From Roseiarcus sp037446355 (GTDB taxonomy: Bacteria; Pseudomonadota; Alphaproteobacteria; Rhizobiales; Beijerinckiaceae): DNA of 64,000 nucleotides. The translations under genes and the position numbers were made by a program. Each line of letters begins with the position of its first letter. Positions within the stretch are counted from its first letter, which is position 1. Under the pieces are notes generated by a model. That model did not search any database, was not told where the DNA came from, and saw nothing but the letters and a program-made list of their open reading frames with translations. Where the stretch lies: the NCBI GenBank assembly GCA_037446355.1, contig JBBIIT010000013.1, positions 5,061 through 69,060 on the forward strand. The letters are read 5' to 3'. Shown here piece by piece: positions 27,898-36,971 of the stretch.

Positions 27898-28794
27898 ATG
27901 AACCCCGCGCCAGACTTTTTCCCGGGTTTCGCCGCCAGGGATTTCGCGCTCGATGACGTAACGATCCACGCCCGCATCGGCGGCGAAGGGCCGCCGCTCG
28001 TGTTGCTGCACGGCTATCCGCAATCGCACGTGATGTGGCGCCACGTCGCGCCGCGGCTCGCGCGCAAGTTCACAGTCGTAGCGGCCGATCTGCGCGGTTA
28101 CGGAAATTCGTCGGCGCCGCCTTCCCGGAACGGCTTGGGCTATTCGAAGCGAGCAATGGGCGCCGACGTCGTCGCGCTCATGCGAGCCTTGGGCCACGAC
28201 AAATTCCGCATCGCGGGCCATGACCGCGGCGGGCGCGTCGCCTATCGCCTGGCGCTCGATCATCCCGAATTGATCGAACGGCTGGCCGTGCTCGACATCA
28301 TTCCGACGGGCGAGATGTGGCGCGGCATGGACGCCAAGCGCGCCATGGGCGTCTATCACTGGATGTTCCTGGCGCAGCCCGAGCCGCTGCCGGAAGTTCT
28401 GCTCTCGCGCGCGCCGCGCGAATACATCGACCTCAAGCTCGCGAGTTGGACGGGCGCGAAATCGCTCGATTGCTTCGGCGAGGCCGCATTGAACGCCTAT
28501 CGGGCCGCCTTCGCCGACCCCGCGCGCATTCACGCGACCTGCGAGGACTACCGCGCGGGCGCGACTTTGGATCGCGCGGCTGACGAAGAAGATTTCGCGG
28601 CGGGCCGGAAGATCCTCGCGCCCATGCTCGCGCTGTGGGGCGATGTCGGCATTCCCGCCGCCGGCGCGAGCCCGCTCGAAGCATGGAAGCGCTGGGCGCG
28701 CGACGTCACCGGCCATGCTATTGTGGGCGGCCACTTTCTGCCCGAGGAAGCGCCGGAGGCGACGGCGAAGGCGCTCATCGACTTTTTCAGCTAG
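27898..28794 (+). CDS. Fluoroacetate dehalogenase-like alpha/beta hydrolase
   Basis: This 298-residue alpha/beta hydrolase has every residue known to matter in the Rhodopseudomonas fluoroacetate dehalogenase, with a one-residue numbering offset. These are nucleophile D109 in GHDRGGR, carboxylate-binding R110 and R113, acid D133 (VLDIIP), halide-binding H154-W155 (VYHWMF) and Y218 (CEDYRAG), and base H279 (GGHFLPEEAP). The expected reaction is hydrolysis of haloacetate to glycolate and halide in the cytoplasm. ATG at 27898 has GGAGAG upstream. It sits directly downstream of an anion transporter gene and 10 bases before an AcpA-like phosphatase. Confidence 0.88.
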   Translation: MNPAPDFFPGFAARDFALDDVTIHARIGGEGPPLVLLHGYPQSHVMWRHVAPRLARKFTVVAADLRGYGNSSAPPSRNGLGYSKRAMGADVVALMRALGHDKFRIAGHDRGGRVAYRLALDHPELIERLAVLDIIPTGEMWRGMDAKRAMGVYHWMFLAQPEPLPEVLLSRAPREYIDLKLASWTGAKSLDCFGEAALNAYRAAFADPARIHATCEDYRAGATLDRAADEEDFAAGRKILAPMLALWGDVGIPAAGASPLEAWKRWARDVTGHAIVGGHFLPEEAPEATAKALIDFFS

Positions 28795-28804
28795 GGGCCC
28801 GGCG

Positions 28805-30184
28805 ATGATCAAACCCAGTTGGGCGGCGATAGGATTGGCCGCCGCTTTCGGCCTCGGCGCGGCGAAAGCCGACGATGCGCCCAAACCGGTTCCCGGTCTC
28901 GAGAAGATCAACCATATCGTCGTGATCTATCTGGAAAACCGCAGCTTCGACAATCTTTACGGCCTTTTCCCCGGCGCCGAGGGCCTCGCCAACGCGGGCG
29001 CGGCGGCGACGCAAGTCGATGCTTCGGGGAAACCCTACGACCCGTTGCCGCCCGTGCTCGACGTCAACCAGAAGCCCGCGCGCGCCGACTCGCGCTTTCC
29101 CGCGCCGCTCCCCAACGCGCCGTTCCGCGCCGACCCCTCCGTCAAGCTCAACGAGACCACCGGCGACATCGTGCATCGGTTTTATCAGGAGCAGTTACAG
29201 ATCGACGGCGGCAAGATGGACTCGTTCGTCGCTTTTTCGAACGCCGGTTCGCTGACGATGAGCCATTACGACGGGGCAGATATGCCGCTATGGCGCTACG
29301 CCAAGGATTTCGTACTGATGGATCATTTCCATCACGCGGCGTTCGGCGGTTCGTTCCTCAATCATATCTTCCTCGTCTGCGCCTGCGCGCCTCGCTACGA
29401 CAACGCGCCGGACGAGCGAACGGCCAAGCTCGACGACAAAGGCGCGCTGATCAAGGACGGCGAGGTGACGCCGGACGGCTATGCCGTCAATACGTTGTTC
29501 CCATTCAAAGGGCCGGCGCCGCAGGGTTTGCCTGCCTCCTGGGCGTTGCCGCCGCAAACCGCGCCAACCATCGGCGATCGGCTGGACGCAAAGGGAATCG
29601 ACTGGGCCTGGTATTCCGGCGGTTGGGCCGACGCGAGCCAAGGCCATGCGGGCAAACAGTTCCAGTATCATCATCAGGCTTTCGCCTTCTTCGCCAATTA
29701 CGGACTGGGCGGACCGGGCGCGAAGGCGCATCTGAAAGATGAGGCGGATTTTATCAGCGACATTGAAAAGGGAAGTTTGCCCGCGGTGTCGTTCTTCAAA
29801 CCCTACGGCGACGACAACGAGCATCCGGGCTACACGACCGTGATGGCGGGCGAGTATCATACGGCGCTGCTGCTGCAATTATTGCAGCGCAGCCCGCTCT
29901 GGAGCGACACCGCGGTCATCGTCACTTACGACGAAAACGGCGGCCTATGGGACCACGTCGCGCCGCCGAAAATCGACCGCTGGGGGCCGGGGACGCGTGT
30001 GCCGACACTGTTGATTTCGCCATACGCCAAGCATGGATTCATTGATCACAAGGTGATGGATACGAGCGCGATCCTGAAGCTGATCGAGACGCGTTTCGGC
30101 CTCGCGCCTCTGGCGACGCGCGACGCCGCGAGCGGCGACATGAGCGAAGCGTTCGACTTCCAGCAACAGGGCGGGGCGAAGTGA
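28805..30184 (+). CDS. AcpA-like phosphoesterase (acid phosphatase / phospholipase C superfamily), exported
   Basis: This 459-residue protein has an N-terminal signal sequence (cleavage near AAKADDA) and the phosphoesterase signature HIVVIYLENRSFDNLYG. It further contains MDSFVAFS, MDHFHHAAFGG and VTYDENGGLWDHVAPP, with metal-binding residues characteristic of the AcpA/PLC phosphoesterase family. The protein is probably periplasmic and acts on phosphomonoesters or phospholipid head groups. It is compact compared with phospholipases C of ~700 residues. The final TGA overlaps the GTG start of mog. Confidence 0.88.
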   Translation: MIKPSWAAIGLAAAFGLGAAKADDAPKPVPGLEKINHIVVIYLENRSFDNLYGLFPGAEGLANAGAAATQVDASGKPYDPLPPVLDVNQKPARADSRFPAPLPNAPFRADPSVKLNETTGDIVHRFYQEQLQIDGGKMDSFVAFSNAGSLTMSHYDGADMPLWRYAKDFVLMDHFHHAAFGGSFLNHIFLVCACAPRYDNAPDERTAKLDDKGALIKDGEVTPDGYAVNTLFPFKGPAPQGLPASWALPPQTAPTIGDRLDAKGIDWAWYSGGWADASQGHAGKQFQYHHQAFAFFANYGLGGPGAKAHLKDEADFISDIEKGSLPAVSFFKPYGDDNEHPGYTTVMAGEYHTALLLQLLQRSPLWSDTAVIVTYDENGGLWDHVAPPKIDRWGPGTRVPTLLISPYAKHGFIDHKVMDTSAILKLIETRFGLAPLATRDAASGDMSEAFDFQQQGGAK

Positions 30185-30714
30185 GCGAAGTTCCGATCGG
30201 CGTGGTGACGATTTCCGACAGAGCCTCGCGCGGGGTTTACGAGGACAAGGGCGGGCCGGGCATCGAGGCGGCGCTCGCCGCGATTGTTTCGACGCCGTGG
30301 CGCGCGGTCCGGCGCGTGATACCGGACGAGGGGCCGCGCATCGAGGCGGCGTTGATCGAACTCGCCGACATCGAGAAATGCTCGCTGATCCTGACGACGG
30401 GCGGCACCGGGCCGGCCTTGCGCGACGTGACGCCCGAGGCGACCGAAGCCGTCTGCGACCGGTTGATGCCAGGCTTCGGCGAACTGATGAGAACGCGCAG
30501 CCTCGTCGAAGTGCCAACAGCGATTCTGTCGCGCCAGATCGCCGGGCTTCGCGGGCGCAGCCTGATCGTCAACCTGCCCGGCAAGCCCTCGGCGATACGC
30601 ACCTGCTTGGATGCGGTCTTTCCCGCCATTCCTTATTGCCTCGATCTGATCGGCGGCGATCGATTGGAGACTCATCCCGAAGCCTGCGTCGCGTTCCGCC
30701 CCAAGGGGACGTAA
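30181..30714 (+). CDS. mog: Molybdopterin adenylyltransferase (MogA)
   Basis: This 177-residue enzyme activates molybdopterin with AMP before molybdate insertion during molybdenum cofactor synthesis. Motifs are GVVTISDRASRGVYEDKGGP at the N-terminus, the TTGGTGPALRDVTPEAT loop that binds molybdopterin, and NLPGKPSAI. GTG at 30181 is shared with the preceding stop. No other moa/moe gene is near, so the locus is a dispersed member of the pathway. Confidence 0.93.
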   Translation: MSEVPIGVVTISDRASRGVYEDKGGPGIEAALAAIVSTPWRAVRRVIPDEGPRIEAALIELADIEKCSLILTTGGTGPALRDVTPEATEAVCDRLMPGFGELMRTRSLVEVPTAILSRQIAGLRGRSLIVNLPGKPSAIRTCLDAVFPAIPYCLDLIGGDRLETHPEACVAFRPKGT

Positions 30715-30743
30715 CGCGTCCAACGGACGATAAAGAGGGTCGC

Positions 30744-31070
30744 ATGATCTACGAGCAACGCATTTACCGTGCGGTTCCCGGTCGGTTGCCGAAATTGCTG
30801 GCGCGTTTCAAGGACCACACGTTGCGTCTTTGGGAGAAGCACGGAATTCGTCAGGCGGGGTTCTGGACGACGGTGATCGGCGAATCCAATAACGACCTGA
30901 CCTACATGCTGGCGTGGGAGTCGATGGCCGAGCGAGAGGTCAAATGGACCGCGTTCCTCGCCGATCCCGAATGGATCGCCGCGCGCGCAGATTCAGAGAA
31001 GGACGGCGCGCTGATCGCCAACGGCGCCAGCCAGTTCCTCGCCCCTACCGCGTTTTCAGCGGTAAAATAG
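30744..31070 (+). CDS. NIPSNAP family protein
   Basis: This 108-residue protein folds as a dimeric alpha/beta barrel of the NIPSNAP type. The segments MIYEQRIYRAVPGRLPKLLARF and ERWAFLADPEW-like (VKWTAFLADPEWIAARADSE) are typical. Its function is unknown; small bacterial members are sometimes linked to oxidative or ligand-binding roles. The start ATG is at 30744. Its 3' end overlaps the 3' end of the opposing Nudix gene by 26 bases, so the two transcripts must be antisense to each other there. Confidence 0.85.
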   Translation: MIYEQRIYRAVPGRLPKLLARFKDHTLRLWEKHGIRQAGFWTTVIGESNNDLTYMLAWESMAEREVKWTAFLADPEWIAARADSEKDGALIANGASQFLAPTAFSAVK

Positions 31071-31449
31071 CTGCTATCGCCTCGCGTGCGGCCTGGGCGA
31101 GCGGAGAAGGCGGCGCGTCGAGCGCGAACCATTCGACGGCTTCGAGCGTTTCCGGCTCGCGATTGCGCGCTTCGCCGCCGACGACGCTTGCGAGATAAAT
31201 CGGCGAAACCCAGTGCTGGCCATCGAGGCCGATCATCTCGACGACGCCGAGCGTGCGCTCGATGTCGATCGTCAGGCCGACTTCCTCGGACGTTTCGCGA
31301 ATGACCGCGGCTTCGATCCGTTCGCCGAAAGCGACTTTGCCGCCGGGCAGGTTCCAGCAACCCGCCTCCGGCGCGCGTCGACGCTTGACCAGCAGCAGTC
31401 GATCCTTGTCGAGGATCGCCGCGCCGCAGCCGACCCCCGGCGCGTTCAC
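31045..31449 (-). CDS. Nudix hydrolase
   Basis: This 134-residue pyrophosphohydrolase has a complete Nudix box, GGKVAFGERIEAAVIRETSEEVG, which provides the metal-binding glutamates. The length and the CWNLPGGKV context resemble ADP-ribose or 8-oxo-dGTP hydrolases, but the substrate is undetermined. The GTG start at 31449 overlaps the stop of the M20 peptidase gene upstream on the same strand, indicating coupling. Confidence 0.9.
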   Translation of the reverse strand: MNAPGVGCGAAILDKDRLLLVKRRRAPEAGCWNLPGGKVAFGERIEAAVIRETSEEVGLTIDIERTLGVVEMIGLDGQHWVSPIYLASVVGGEARNREPETLEAVEWFALDAPPSPLAQAAREAIAAILPLKTR

Positions 31450-32828
31450 TGGCTGAGCGCGGAGAGAATGCGAGCCCAGGAGCGCGCGCCTTTATGGAAC
31501 GAACTTCGTTCGTATTTCTCGTTGGGCGAATGGATCGCGTCGTCGTCGAGCCCGAAGCCAACCATCAGCGCGTCCATGTTGAGTTCGCGCTTGAAGGCGC
31601 CAACGATCGGGATCGAGCCGCCGGAGCCGACGAGCACCGGGGGCTTGCCCCATTCGGCTTCGAGCGCCCGCCGCGCGCGACGCAGCGCTTCGCCGCGCGC
31701 GGGCAGGCCGATCGCCGGGCTCGCGCCATGCGAAATGAAATCCGCTTTCACGTCGCCCGGCAGGCGCGCCTTGACGAAGGCGCGGAACGCCTGCGCGACG
31801 CGCTCGGGGTTCTGTTTTCCGACCAGCCGGAACGAGACTTTCGCGCTCGCATGCGCCGGCAGCACAGTCTTCGTCCCCTCGCCGACATAGCCGCCGACAA
31901 TGCCGTTGACGTCGCAGGTCGGGCGCGACCAGAGCATCTCCAGCGCCGATCGCCCCTTTTCGCCGGCCGGGATCGAGAGTCCGACGCCGCGCAGAAACGC
32001 TTTTTCGTCAAAGTCGAGTTCGCGCCATTGTTCGGCGATCTCTCCGGGAAGTTCCTCGACGCCGTCATAAAATCCCGGCAGCGTCACGGCGCCGTCGGCG
32101 TCATGCAGATCGGCGAGGATGCGGCTCAGCACACGGATTGGATTGATCGCCGCGCCGCCATAGAGGCCCGAGTGCAGGTCCCGATCGGGACCATGCACGA
32201 CGATCTCCTCGAGCACGAGGCCGCGCAACATCGTAGTGATCGCCGGCGTTCTGGCGTCCCACATTGAAGTGTCGCAGACCAGCAGCAGATCGGCCTTCAA
32301 CGCCTTGGCGTGTTGGGTGAGGAACGCGGGCAGGGAAGGCGAACCGGTCTCCTCCTCGCCCTCGAACAGAACGCTGACGTGGCACGGCAGGCCGCCGCTG
32401 GCGCGAAAGGCCCGCGCCGCCTCTACGAAGGTCATCAACTGGCCCTTGTCGTCGGCGGCGCCGCGGGCGACGATGCGCTCGCCATGCTCGCCCGCCTCCA
32501 GACGCGGCTCGAACGGCGGCGTCTTCCACAGGCCCGGCGGATCGGCCGGTTGCACATCGTAATGGCCATAGAAAAGCACGTGCGGCGCGTCGCGGGTCTT
32601 GGCCTTTGCGGCGCCGAGCACCATCGGCCGACCCGGGGTGGCGATCTTGGCGATTTCGAACCCGAGGCCGGCGAGTTCGGCGACCAGCCAATCGGCGGCC
32701 CGTTCGCAATCGGGGAAATGTTCTGAAATCGCCGAGATCGAGGGGATGCGCAAGAAATCGAACAGGCGGTCCAGCGCGGCGCCTTGATTGGCGTCGATCG
32801 TGGCGAGCACGTCGTCGAGCGTGGCCAT
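31446..32828 (-). CDS. M20 family metallopeptidase (dipeptidase)
   Basis: This 460-residue zinc peptidase of the ArgE/DapE/ACY1/CPG2 family is close to bacterial beta-Ala-Xaa-type dipeptidases. Zinc and catalytic residues lie in GHYDVQP, GAADDKGQ, FEGEEETGS, CDTSMW and the C-terminal HSPNEKY. A dimerisation domain follows residue ~200 (HSGLYGGAAINP). ATG at 32828 has GGAGGGT just upstream. Substrates are probably peptides or N-acylated amino acids. Confidence 0.92.
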   Translation of the reverse strand: MATLDDVLATIDANQGAALDRLFDFLRIPSISAISEHFPDCERAADWLVAELAGLGFEIAKIATPGRPMVLGAAKAKTRDAPHVLFYGHYDVQPADPPGLWKTPPFEPRLEAGEHGERIVARGAADDKGQLMTFVEAARAFRASGGLPCHVSVLFEGEEETGSPSLPAFLTQHAKALKADLLLVCDTSMWDARTPAITTMLRGLVLEEIVVHGPDRDLHSGLYGGAAINPIRVLSRILADLHDADGAVTLPGFYDGVEELPGEIAEQWRELDFDEKAFLRGVGLSIPAGEKGRSALEMLWSRPTCDVNGIVGGYVGEGTKTVLPAHASAKVSFRLVGKQNPERVAQAFRAFVKARLPGDVKADFISHGASPAIGLPARGEALRRARRALEAEWGKPPVLVGSGGSIPIVGAFKRELNMDALMVGFGLDDDAIHSPNEKYERSSFHKGARSWARILSALSQ

Positions 32829-33007
32829 GGACCCTCCAGCGCGGCGCGTCCGGCCGCGTTCCCTTCGGCTTCTAGCAGGCGCCGGGCCGGGCTCCAACTG
32901 CGCCGCCGACCCTTCGATCCGCCAATTGCCAAATTGCGCCGGGAGAGCGCAAATGCGGGCGCCGCGAGCGAAACGCGAGCAGGAATATTCAAGGGGCGAC
33001 AGAACAC

Positions 33008-34804
33008 ATGGCGCAAGGTTTCGAAGCCGCCAACGCGCCGTTCGACCGGCTCTCGCCGACCGAGCTGGAGACCGTGCGAGCTGCGCTCGACATCGGCTAT
33101 TTTTCGCCCGGGGAGACGATCATCGCGCGCGGGGGCGCCCCCGACAGCCTGTTTATCGTGCTGAAAGGCGCGGTCGCCGAACGCGATGGCGAGGAGGTCC
33201 TTTCGCTGCGTGGCCCGGGAGATTGCTTCGATAGCCGGGCGTTGGTGCAGGGCGGCGGCTCGAACGCCTTCATCGCCAGCGAGGAAACCCTGTGCCATCT
33301 GCTGCCGCGCGACGTCACGCTGCGGCTCATCAACGCCAATCCGCGTTTCGCCGCTTTCTTTTACCTGGACGTCACCCGTAAGCTCGAGGCCGCGGCCAAC
33401 GAGGCCGACGAAACTCGGTTCGGCGCGCTCATGCACGCGCGCGTTCGCGATCTGCACCTGCATCCCGCCGCCTTCGTCGCCGCTTCGGATTCGATTGAAG
33501 CCGCTGGCCGCAAGATGAACGAGGTCGCGACCAATGCGCTGTTCGTGCGCGACGGCGAGCGCGTCGGCTTCATCACCGCGACCGATCTCGCCGAGGCCGC
33601 GATCTTGCGCCGTCTGCCGATTGACGCGCCCGTGGAGAGCGTGACGCGATACAAAATCGTTTCGGTAGGCGCCGACGATTTCGTCACGCGGGCGCTGTTG
33701 CAGATGACCAAGCACAACAAGCGCCGCGCCGCCGTGACGCAGGACGGCCAATATATCGGCATTCTCGAAGACATCGATCTCTTGAGTTATCTGGCCGGCA
33801 ATTCACGGCTCGTCGCGGCGCGCATCGACCGCGCGACTTCGGTGGTCGATCTCGCGTTGGCGGCGAACGAGATCGAAGGCCAGACGCGTATGTTGCGCCG
33901 GCAGGGCGTCAAAATCGAAGTCGTCAGCGAGTTCGTCTCCGACCTCAACCGGCGCCTGATGGCTAAGCTCTTTCGTCTGATCGCGCCCAAGAGCGTGCTC
34001 GAAAAGGGCTGCCTGATCGTCATGGGCAGCGAGGGGCGCGGCGAACAGACCATGCGCACCGACCAGGACAACGGCCTTATCCTTTCGGCGCCCGTTCCCG
34101 AAGTCGATCTCGACGCGTTTCGCAAGGACTTCTCAGCGGCGCTGGAGACATTCGGTTTCCCTCCCTGTCCCGGCGACGTGATGGTGCGCAATCCGCTATG
34201 GTCGAAAACGGCGGAAGAGTTTCACGCCGATTTTCAGCGCTGGTTGGCGATCCCGGACCCGAACGCGCCGATGAATATCGCGATCTTTTATGACGCGGAG
34301 GCGGTCGCGGGCGATCCGGATCTGCTCGCCGGGGCCAAACAGGTTCTGGTCGATGCGATGGCGGGCGAACCCGTTCGCCTCGCCTATTTCGCACGCGCCG
34401 TGGATGCGTTTCCCACGCCAATCGGCTTCTTCAACACGCTCGTCACCTCACAAGGGCAGGGCGACGCGCTCGACCTGAAGAAGGGGGGCATATTCCCGAT
34501 CGTCCATGGCGTGCGCGCGCTCGCCATCGAGCACAAGCTGATGGAGACCGGCACGGCCGAGCGGATCGCCAAGCTCGTCGAGATCGGCGTTCTGAAGCCA
34601 GAGTTCGCGCGCGAACTGACAGAGGCCTTGCGCTATCTGATGACGCTGCGCCTCGACGGCCAACTTTCGCTCGCCAAATCGGGAAGCCTGGTCAAGCCGG
34701 CTTTGCTGACAAGCATGGAGCGCGAGCTGTTGCGCGACGCGCTGCAGATCGTCAAACGGTTCCGCGAACACGTGCGCCACCACTTCAACCTCAACATGTT
34801 CTAG
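33008..34804 (+). CDS. cNMP-binding/CBS/DUF294 nucleotidyltransferase-like regulator
   Basis: This 598-residue cytosolic protein has a cyclic-nucleotide-binding-like domain (~15-125), paired CBS domains (~145-275), then a nucleotidyltransferase-like DUF294 domain (~290-430) and a DUF294 C-terminal helical domain. The NTase-like motif is GSEGRGEQTMRTDQDNGL, retaining the GS and DxD pattern. Such proteins are typically encoded beside a DnaQ-like exonuclease, as here (2 bases after the stop), and often near acetate permeases, which are absent in this window. A sensor of adenine nucleotides controlling a partner is a reasonable inference. Confidence 0.9.
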   Translation: MAQGFEAANAPFDRLSPTELETVRAALDIGYFSPGETIIARGGAPDSLFIVLKGAVAERDGEEVLSLRGPGDCFDSRALVQGGGSNAFIASEETLCHLLPRDVTLRLINANPRFAAFFYLDVTRKLEAAANEADETRFGALMHARVRDLHLHPAAFVAASDSIEAAGRKMNEVATNALFVRDGERVGFITATDLAEAAILRRLPIDAPVESVTRYKIVSVGADDFVTRALLQMTKHNKRRAAVTQDGQYIGILEDIDLLSYLAGNSRLVAARIDRATSVVDLALAANEIEGQTRMLRRQGVKIEVVSEFVSDLNRRLMAKLFRLIAPKSVLEKGCLIVMGSEGRGEQTMRTDQDNGLILSAPVPEVDLDAFRKDFSAALETFGFPPCPGDVMVRNPLWSKTAEEFHADFQRWLAIPDPNAPMNIAIFYDAEAVAGDPDLLAGAKQVLVDAMAGEPVRLAYFARAVDAFPTPIGFFNTLVTSQGQGDALDLKKGGIFPIVHGVRALAIEHKLMETGTAERIAKLVEIGVLKPEFARELTEALRYLMTLRLDGQLSLAKSGSLVKPALLTSMERELLRDALQIVKRFREHVRHHFNLNMF

Positions 34805-34806
34805 CG

Positions 34807-35478
34807 ATGTGGCCGAACTGGATACGCCGCCCCCTCGACCGCGCCCGTCTGCGCGATCCCGCCTATCGCTTCTTGTTCGAGCCGGGTCCGCCGGACGAGG
34901 TCGTGTCGATAGACTGCGAGACGACGGGGCTTGACCGGCGCCGGGACGACATCGTCGCCATCGCGGCGGTGAAGATTCGGGGAAATCGCATTTTGACGAG
35001 CGAGCGTTTCGAGACGACGGTGCGCCCCGCCGCCAAGATGAAAACCGACGCGATCAAGGTGCATCGCCTACGCGAGAGCGACGTCGCGGGGGGGCGCCCG
35101 ATCGCCGAGGCGATGCCCGAGTTCCTGCGCTTCATCGGAGGCCGGCCGTTGGTCGGGTTCTACCTCGAATTCGACGTGGCGATGCTGAATCGGCCGATGC
35201 GCGCCTGGCTCGGCGTCGCCTTGCCCAATCCGCAGATCGAAACGTCGGGGCTTTATTATCGGCTCAAATACGGCGATGCGCCGCCGGGAACGCACGTCGA
35301 TCTGAGCTTCGCCTCGATCCTACGCGACCTCGACCTGCCGATGCTCGATCAACACGACGCCTATTCCGATGCGTTGATGACGGCGATGATCTATCTCGCG
35401 CTGAGGGATCGCGGGGCGCGTGGGGCGAAGATCCCGCGTTCGCGCTATACTAGCGTCACGCCGTTCGCGGCAGGGTGA
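34807..35478 (+). CDS. 3'-5' exonuclease, DnaQ/epsilon-like
   Basis: This 223-residue DEDDh-type exonuclease has Exo I with SIDCETTGLD (Asp and Glu ligands), Exo II with the Asp in YLEFDVAMLN, and Exo III with HDAYSDALMT. Its N-terminal extension (~35 residues) does not resemble PolIII epsilon, and the polymerase-binding C-terminus is absent. It is therefore likely a stand-alone enzyme cooperating with the adjacent cNMP/CBS protein rather than a polymerase proofreader. The start ATG is 2 bases after the upstream stop. Confidence 0.88.
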   Translation: MWPNWIRRPLDRARLRDPAYRFLFEPGPPDEVVSIDCETTGLDRRRDDIVAIAAVKIRGNRILTSERFETTVRPAAKMKTDAIKVHRLRESDVAGGRPIAEAMPEFLRFIGGRPLVGFYLEFDVAMLNRPMRAWLGVALPNPQIETSGLYYRLKYGDAPPGTHVDLSFASILRDLDLPMLDQHDAYSDALMTAMIYLALRDRGARGAKIPRSRYTSVTPFAAG

Positions 35479-35490
35479 CGCGCGGCCCGT

Positions 35491-36945
35491 TCAACCCGTC
35501 TCTTGCAGCAGCGACAACTGGCGTTGCGCGCTTTCGCCCGCCAGGTCAGCGAGCGGAGTGGGGTAATCTCCGGTGAAGCAATGATCGGTGAATTGCGGCA
35601 GGGCGAGATCGCGCCCGGAATATCCCATCGCGCGATAAATGCCTTCGACCGAGAGGAAGGCGAGCGAGTCGGCGCCCATATAGGCGCGCATCTCTTCCAG
35701 AGTCATGCGCGCCGCGAGCAACTTGTCGCGCTCGGGCGTGTCGATGCCGTAGAAGTCGGGATGCGTGATCGGCGGCGAGGAAATACGGAAATGCACCTCG
35801 CGCGCGCCCGCGTCGCGCATCATCTGCACGATCTTGACGCTAGTGGTGCCGCGCACGACCGAGTCGTCGATCAGCACGATGCGCTTGCCCTCGACGACGG
35901 CGCGGTTGGCGTTGTGCTTGAGCTTGACGCCGCTTTCGCGGATCGCCTGGGTCGGCTGAATGAAGGTGCGCCCGACATAGTGATTGCGGATGATGCCGAG
36001 TTCGAACGGCAGGCCGCAGGCCTTGGCGTAGCCGAGCGCGGCGGGCACGCCGGAATCGGGAACGGGAACGATCACGTCGGCGTCGGCGGGCGCCTCGCGC
36101 GCGAGTTCGGCTCCCATCGCCTTGCGCGCGTCATAGACCGAGCGGCCATGCACGACCGAGTCCGGGCGCGCGAAATAGATGAACTCGAATATGCAGGGAC
36201 GCGCCTTTTGCGGCGGGAACGGCTTGAGGCTGCGCATCCCGTCGTCGTCGATGACGATCACCTCGCCGTTCTCGATGTCGCGCACGAATTTCGCGCCGAT
36301 GATGTCAAGGGCGCAGGTCTCCGAAGTCAGGATCGGGCAGCCGTCGAGTTCGCCGAGAACCAGCGGGCGGATGCCAAGGGGATCGCGGGCGCCGATCAGT
36401 TTCTTGTTGGTCAGAGCGACCAGCGCATAGGCGCCCTCGATCTGCCTGAGCGCCTCGACGAAACGGTCGACGATGCGCGGCTTGCGCGAGCGCGCGGCGA
36501 GCAACAGCACGACTTCGGTATCGGATGTCGATTGGCAGATGGCGCCGGCGTCGATGAGTTCGCGCCGCAGCATAAGCGCGTTGGTCAGATTGCCATTATG
36601 CGCGACGGCGAGGCCGCCCGCGGCCAGTTCTGCAAAAAGCGGCTGAACATTGCGCAGGATTGTCGCGCCCGTCGTCGCGTAACGGACATGTCCGACCGCG
36701 GCGGAGCCGGGGAGGCGTTCGATCGTCGCGGCGCTGGAGAAATGATCGCCGACGAGGCCGAGGCGCCGCTCGGAGTGAAACCGGGCGCCGTCGAAAGCGA
36801 CAATGCCCGCCGCCTCCTGGCCGCGATGCTGCAAGGCATGTAGTCCGAGCGCGGTGATCGCCGCTGCGTCGGGATGGCCGAAAATGCCGAATACGCCGCA
36901 CTCCTCGCGCAGACGGTCGCCGTCGAGATCGAATTCCGTATCCAT
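35491..36945 (-). CDS. purF: Amidophosphoribosyltransferase
   Basis: This 484-residue enzyme catalyses the first committed step of purine synthesis, turning PRPP and glutamine into 5-phosphoribosylamine. The N-terminal Ntn glutaminase nucleophile is the Cys of EECGVFGIFG after a short propeptide. The PRPP-binding motif is VLIDDSVVRGTT. ATG at 36945 is preceded by CTGGAG. It lies 26 bases downstream of cvpA, the classical cvpA-purF pair. Confidence 0.96.
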   Translation of the reverse strand: MDTEFDLDGDRLREECGVFGIFGHPDAAAITALGLHALQHRGQEAAGIVAFDGARFHSERRLGLVGDHFSSAATIERLPGSAAVGHVRYATTGATILRNVQPLFAELAAGGLAVAHNGNLTNALMLRRELIDAGAICQSTSDTEVVLLLAARSRKPRIVDRFVEALRQIEGAYALVALTNKKLIGARDPLGIRPLVLGELDGCPILTSETCALDIIGAKFVRDIENGEVIVIDDDGMRSLKPFPPQKARPCIFEFIYFARPDSVVHGRSVYDARKAMGAELAREAPADADVIVPVPDSGVPAALGYAKACGLPFELGIIRNHYVGRTFIQPTQAIRESGVKLKHNANRAVVEGKRIVLIDDSVVRGTTSVKIVQMMRDAGAREVHFRISSPPITHPDFYGIDTPERDKLLAARMTLEEMRAYMGADSLAFLSVEGIYRAMGYSGRDLALPQFTDHCFTGDYPTPLADLAGESAQRQLSLLQETG

Positions 36946-36971
36946 GGGCTCCAGGTTTTTCGCGGGCGCCG

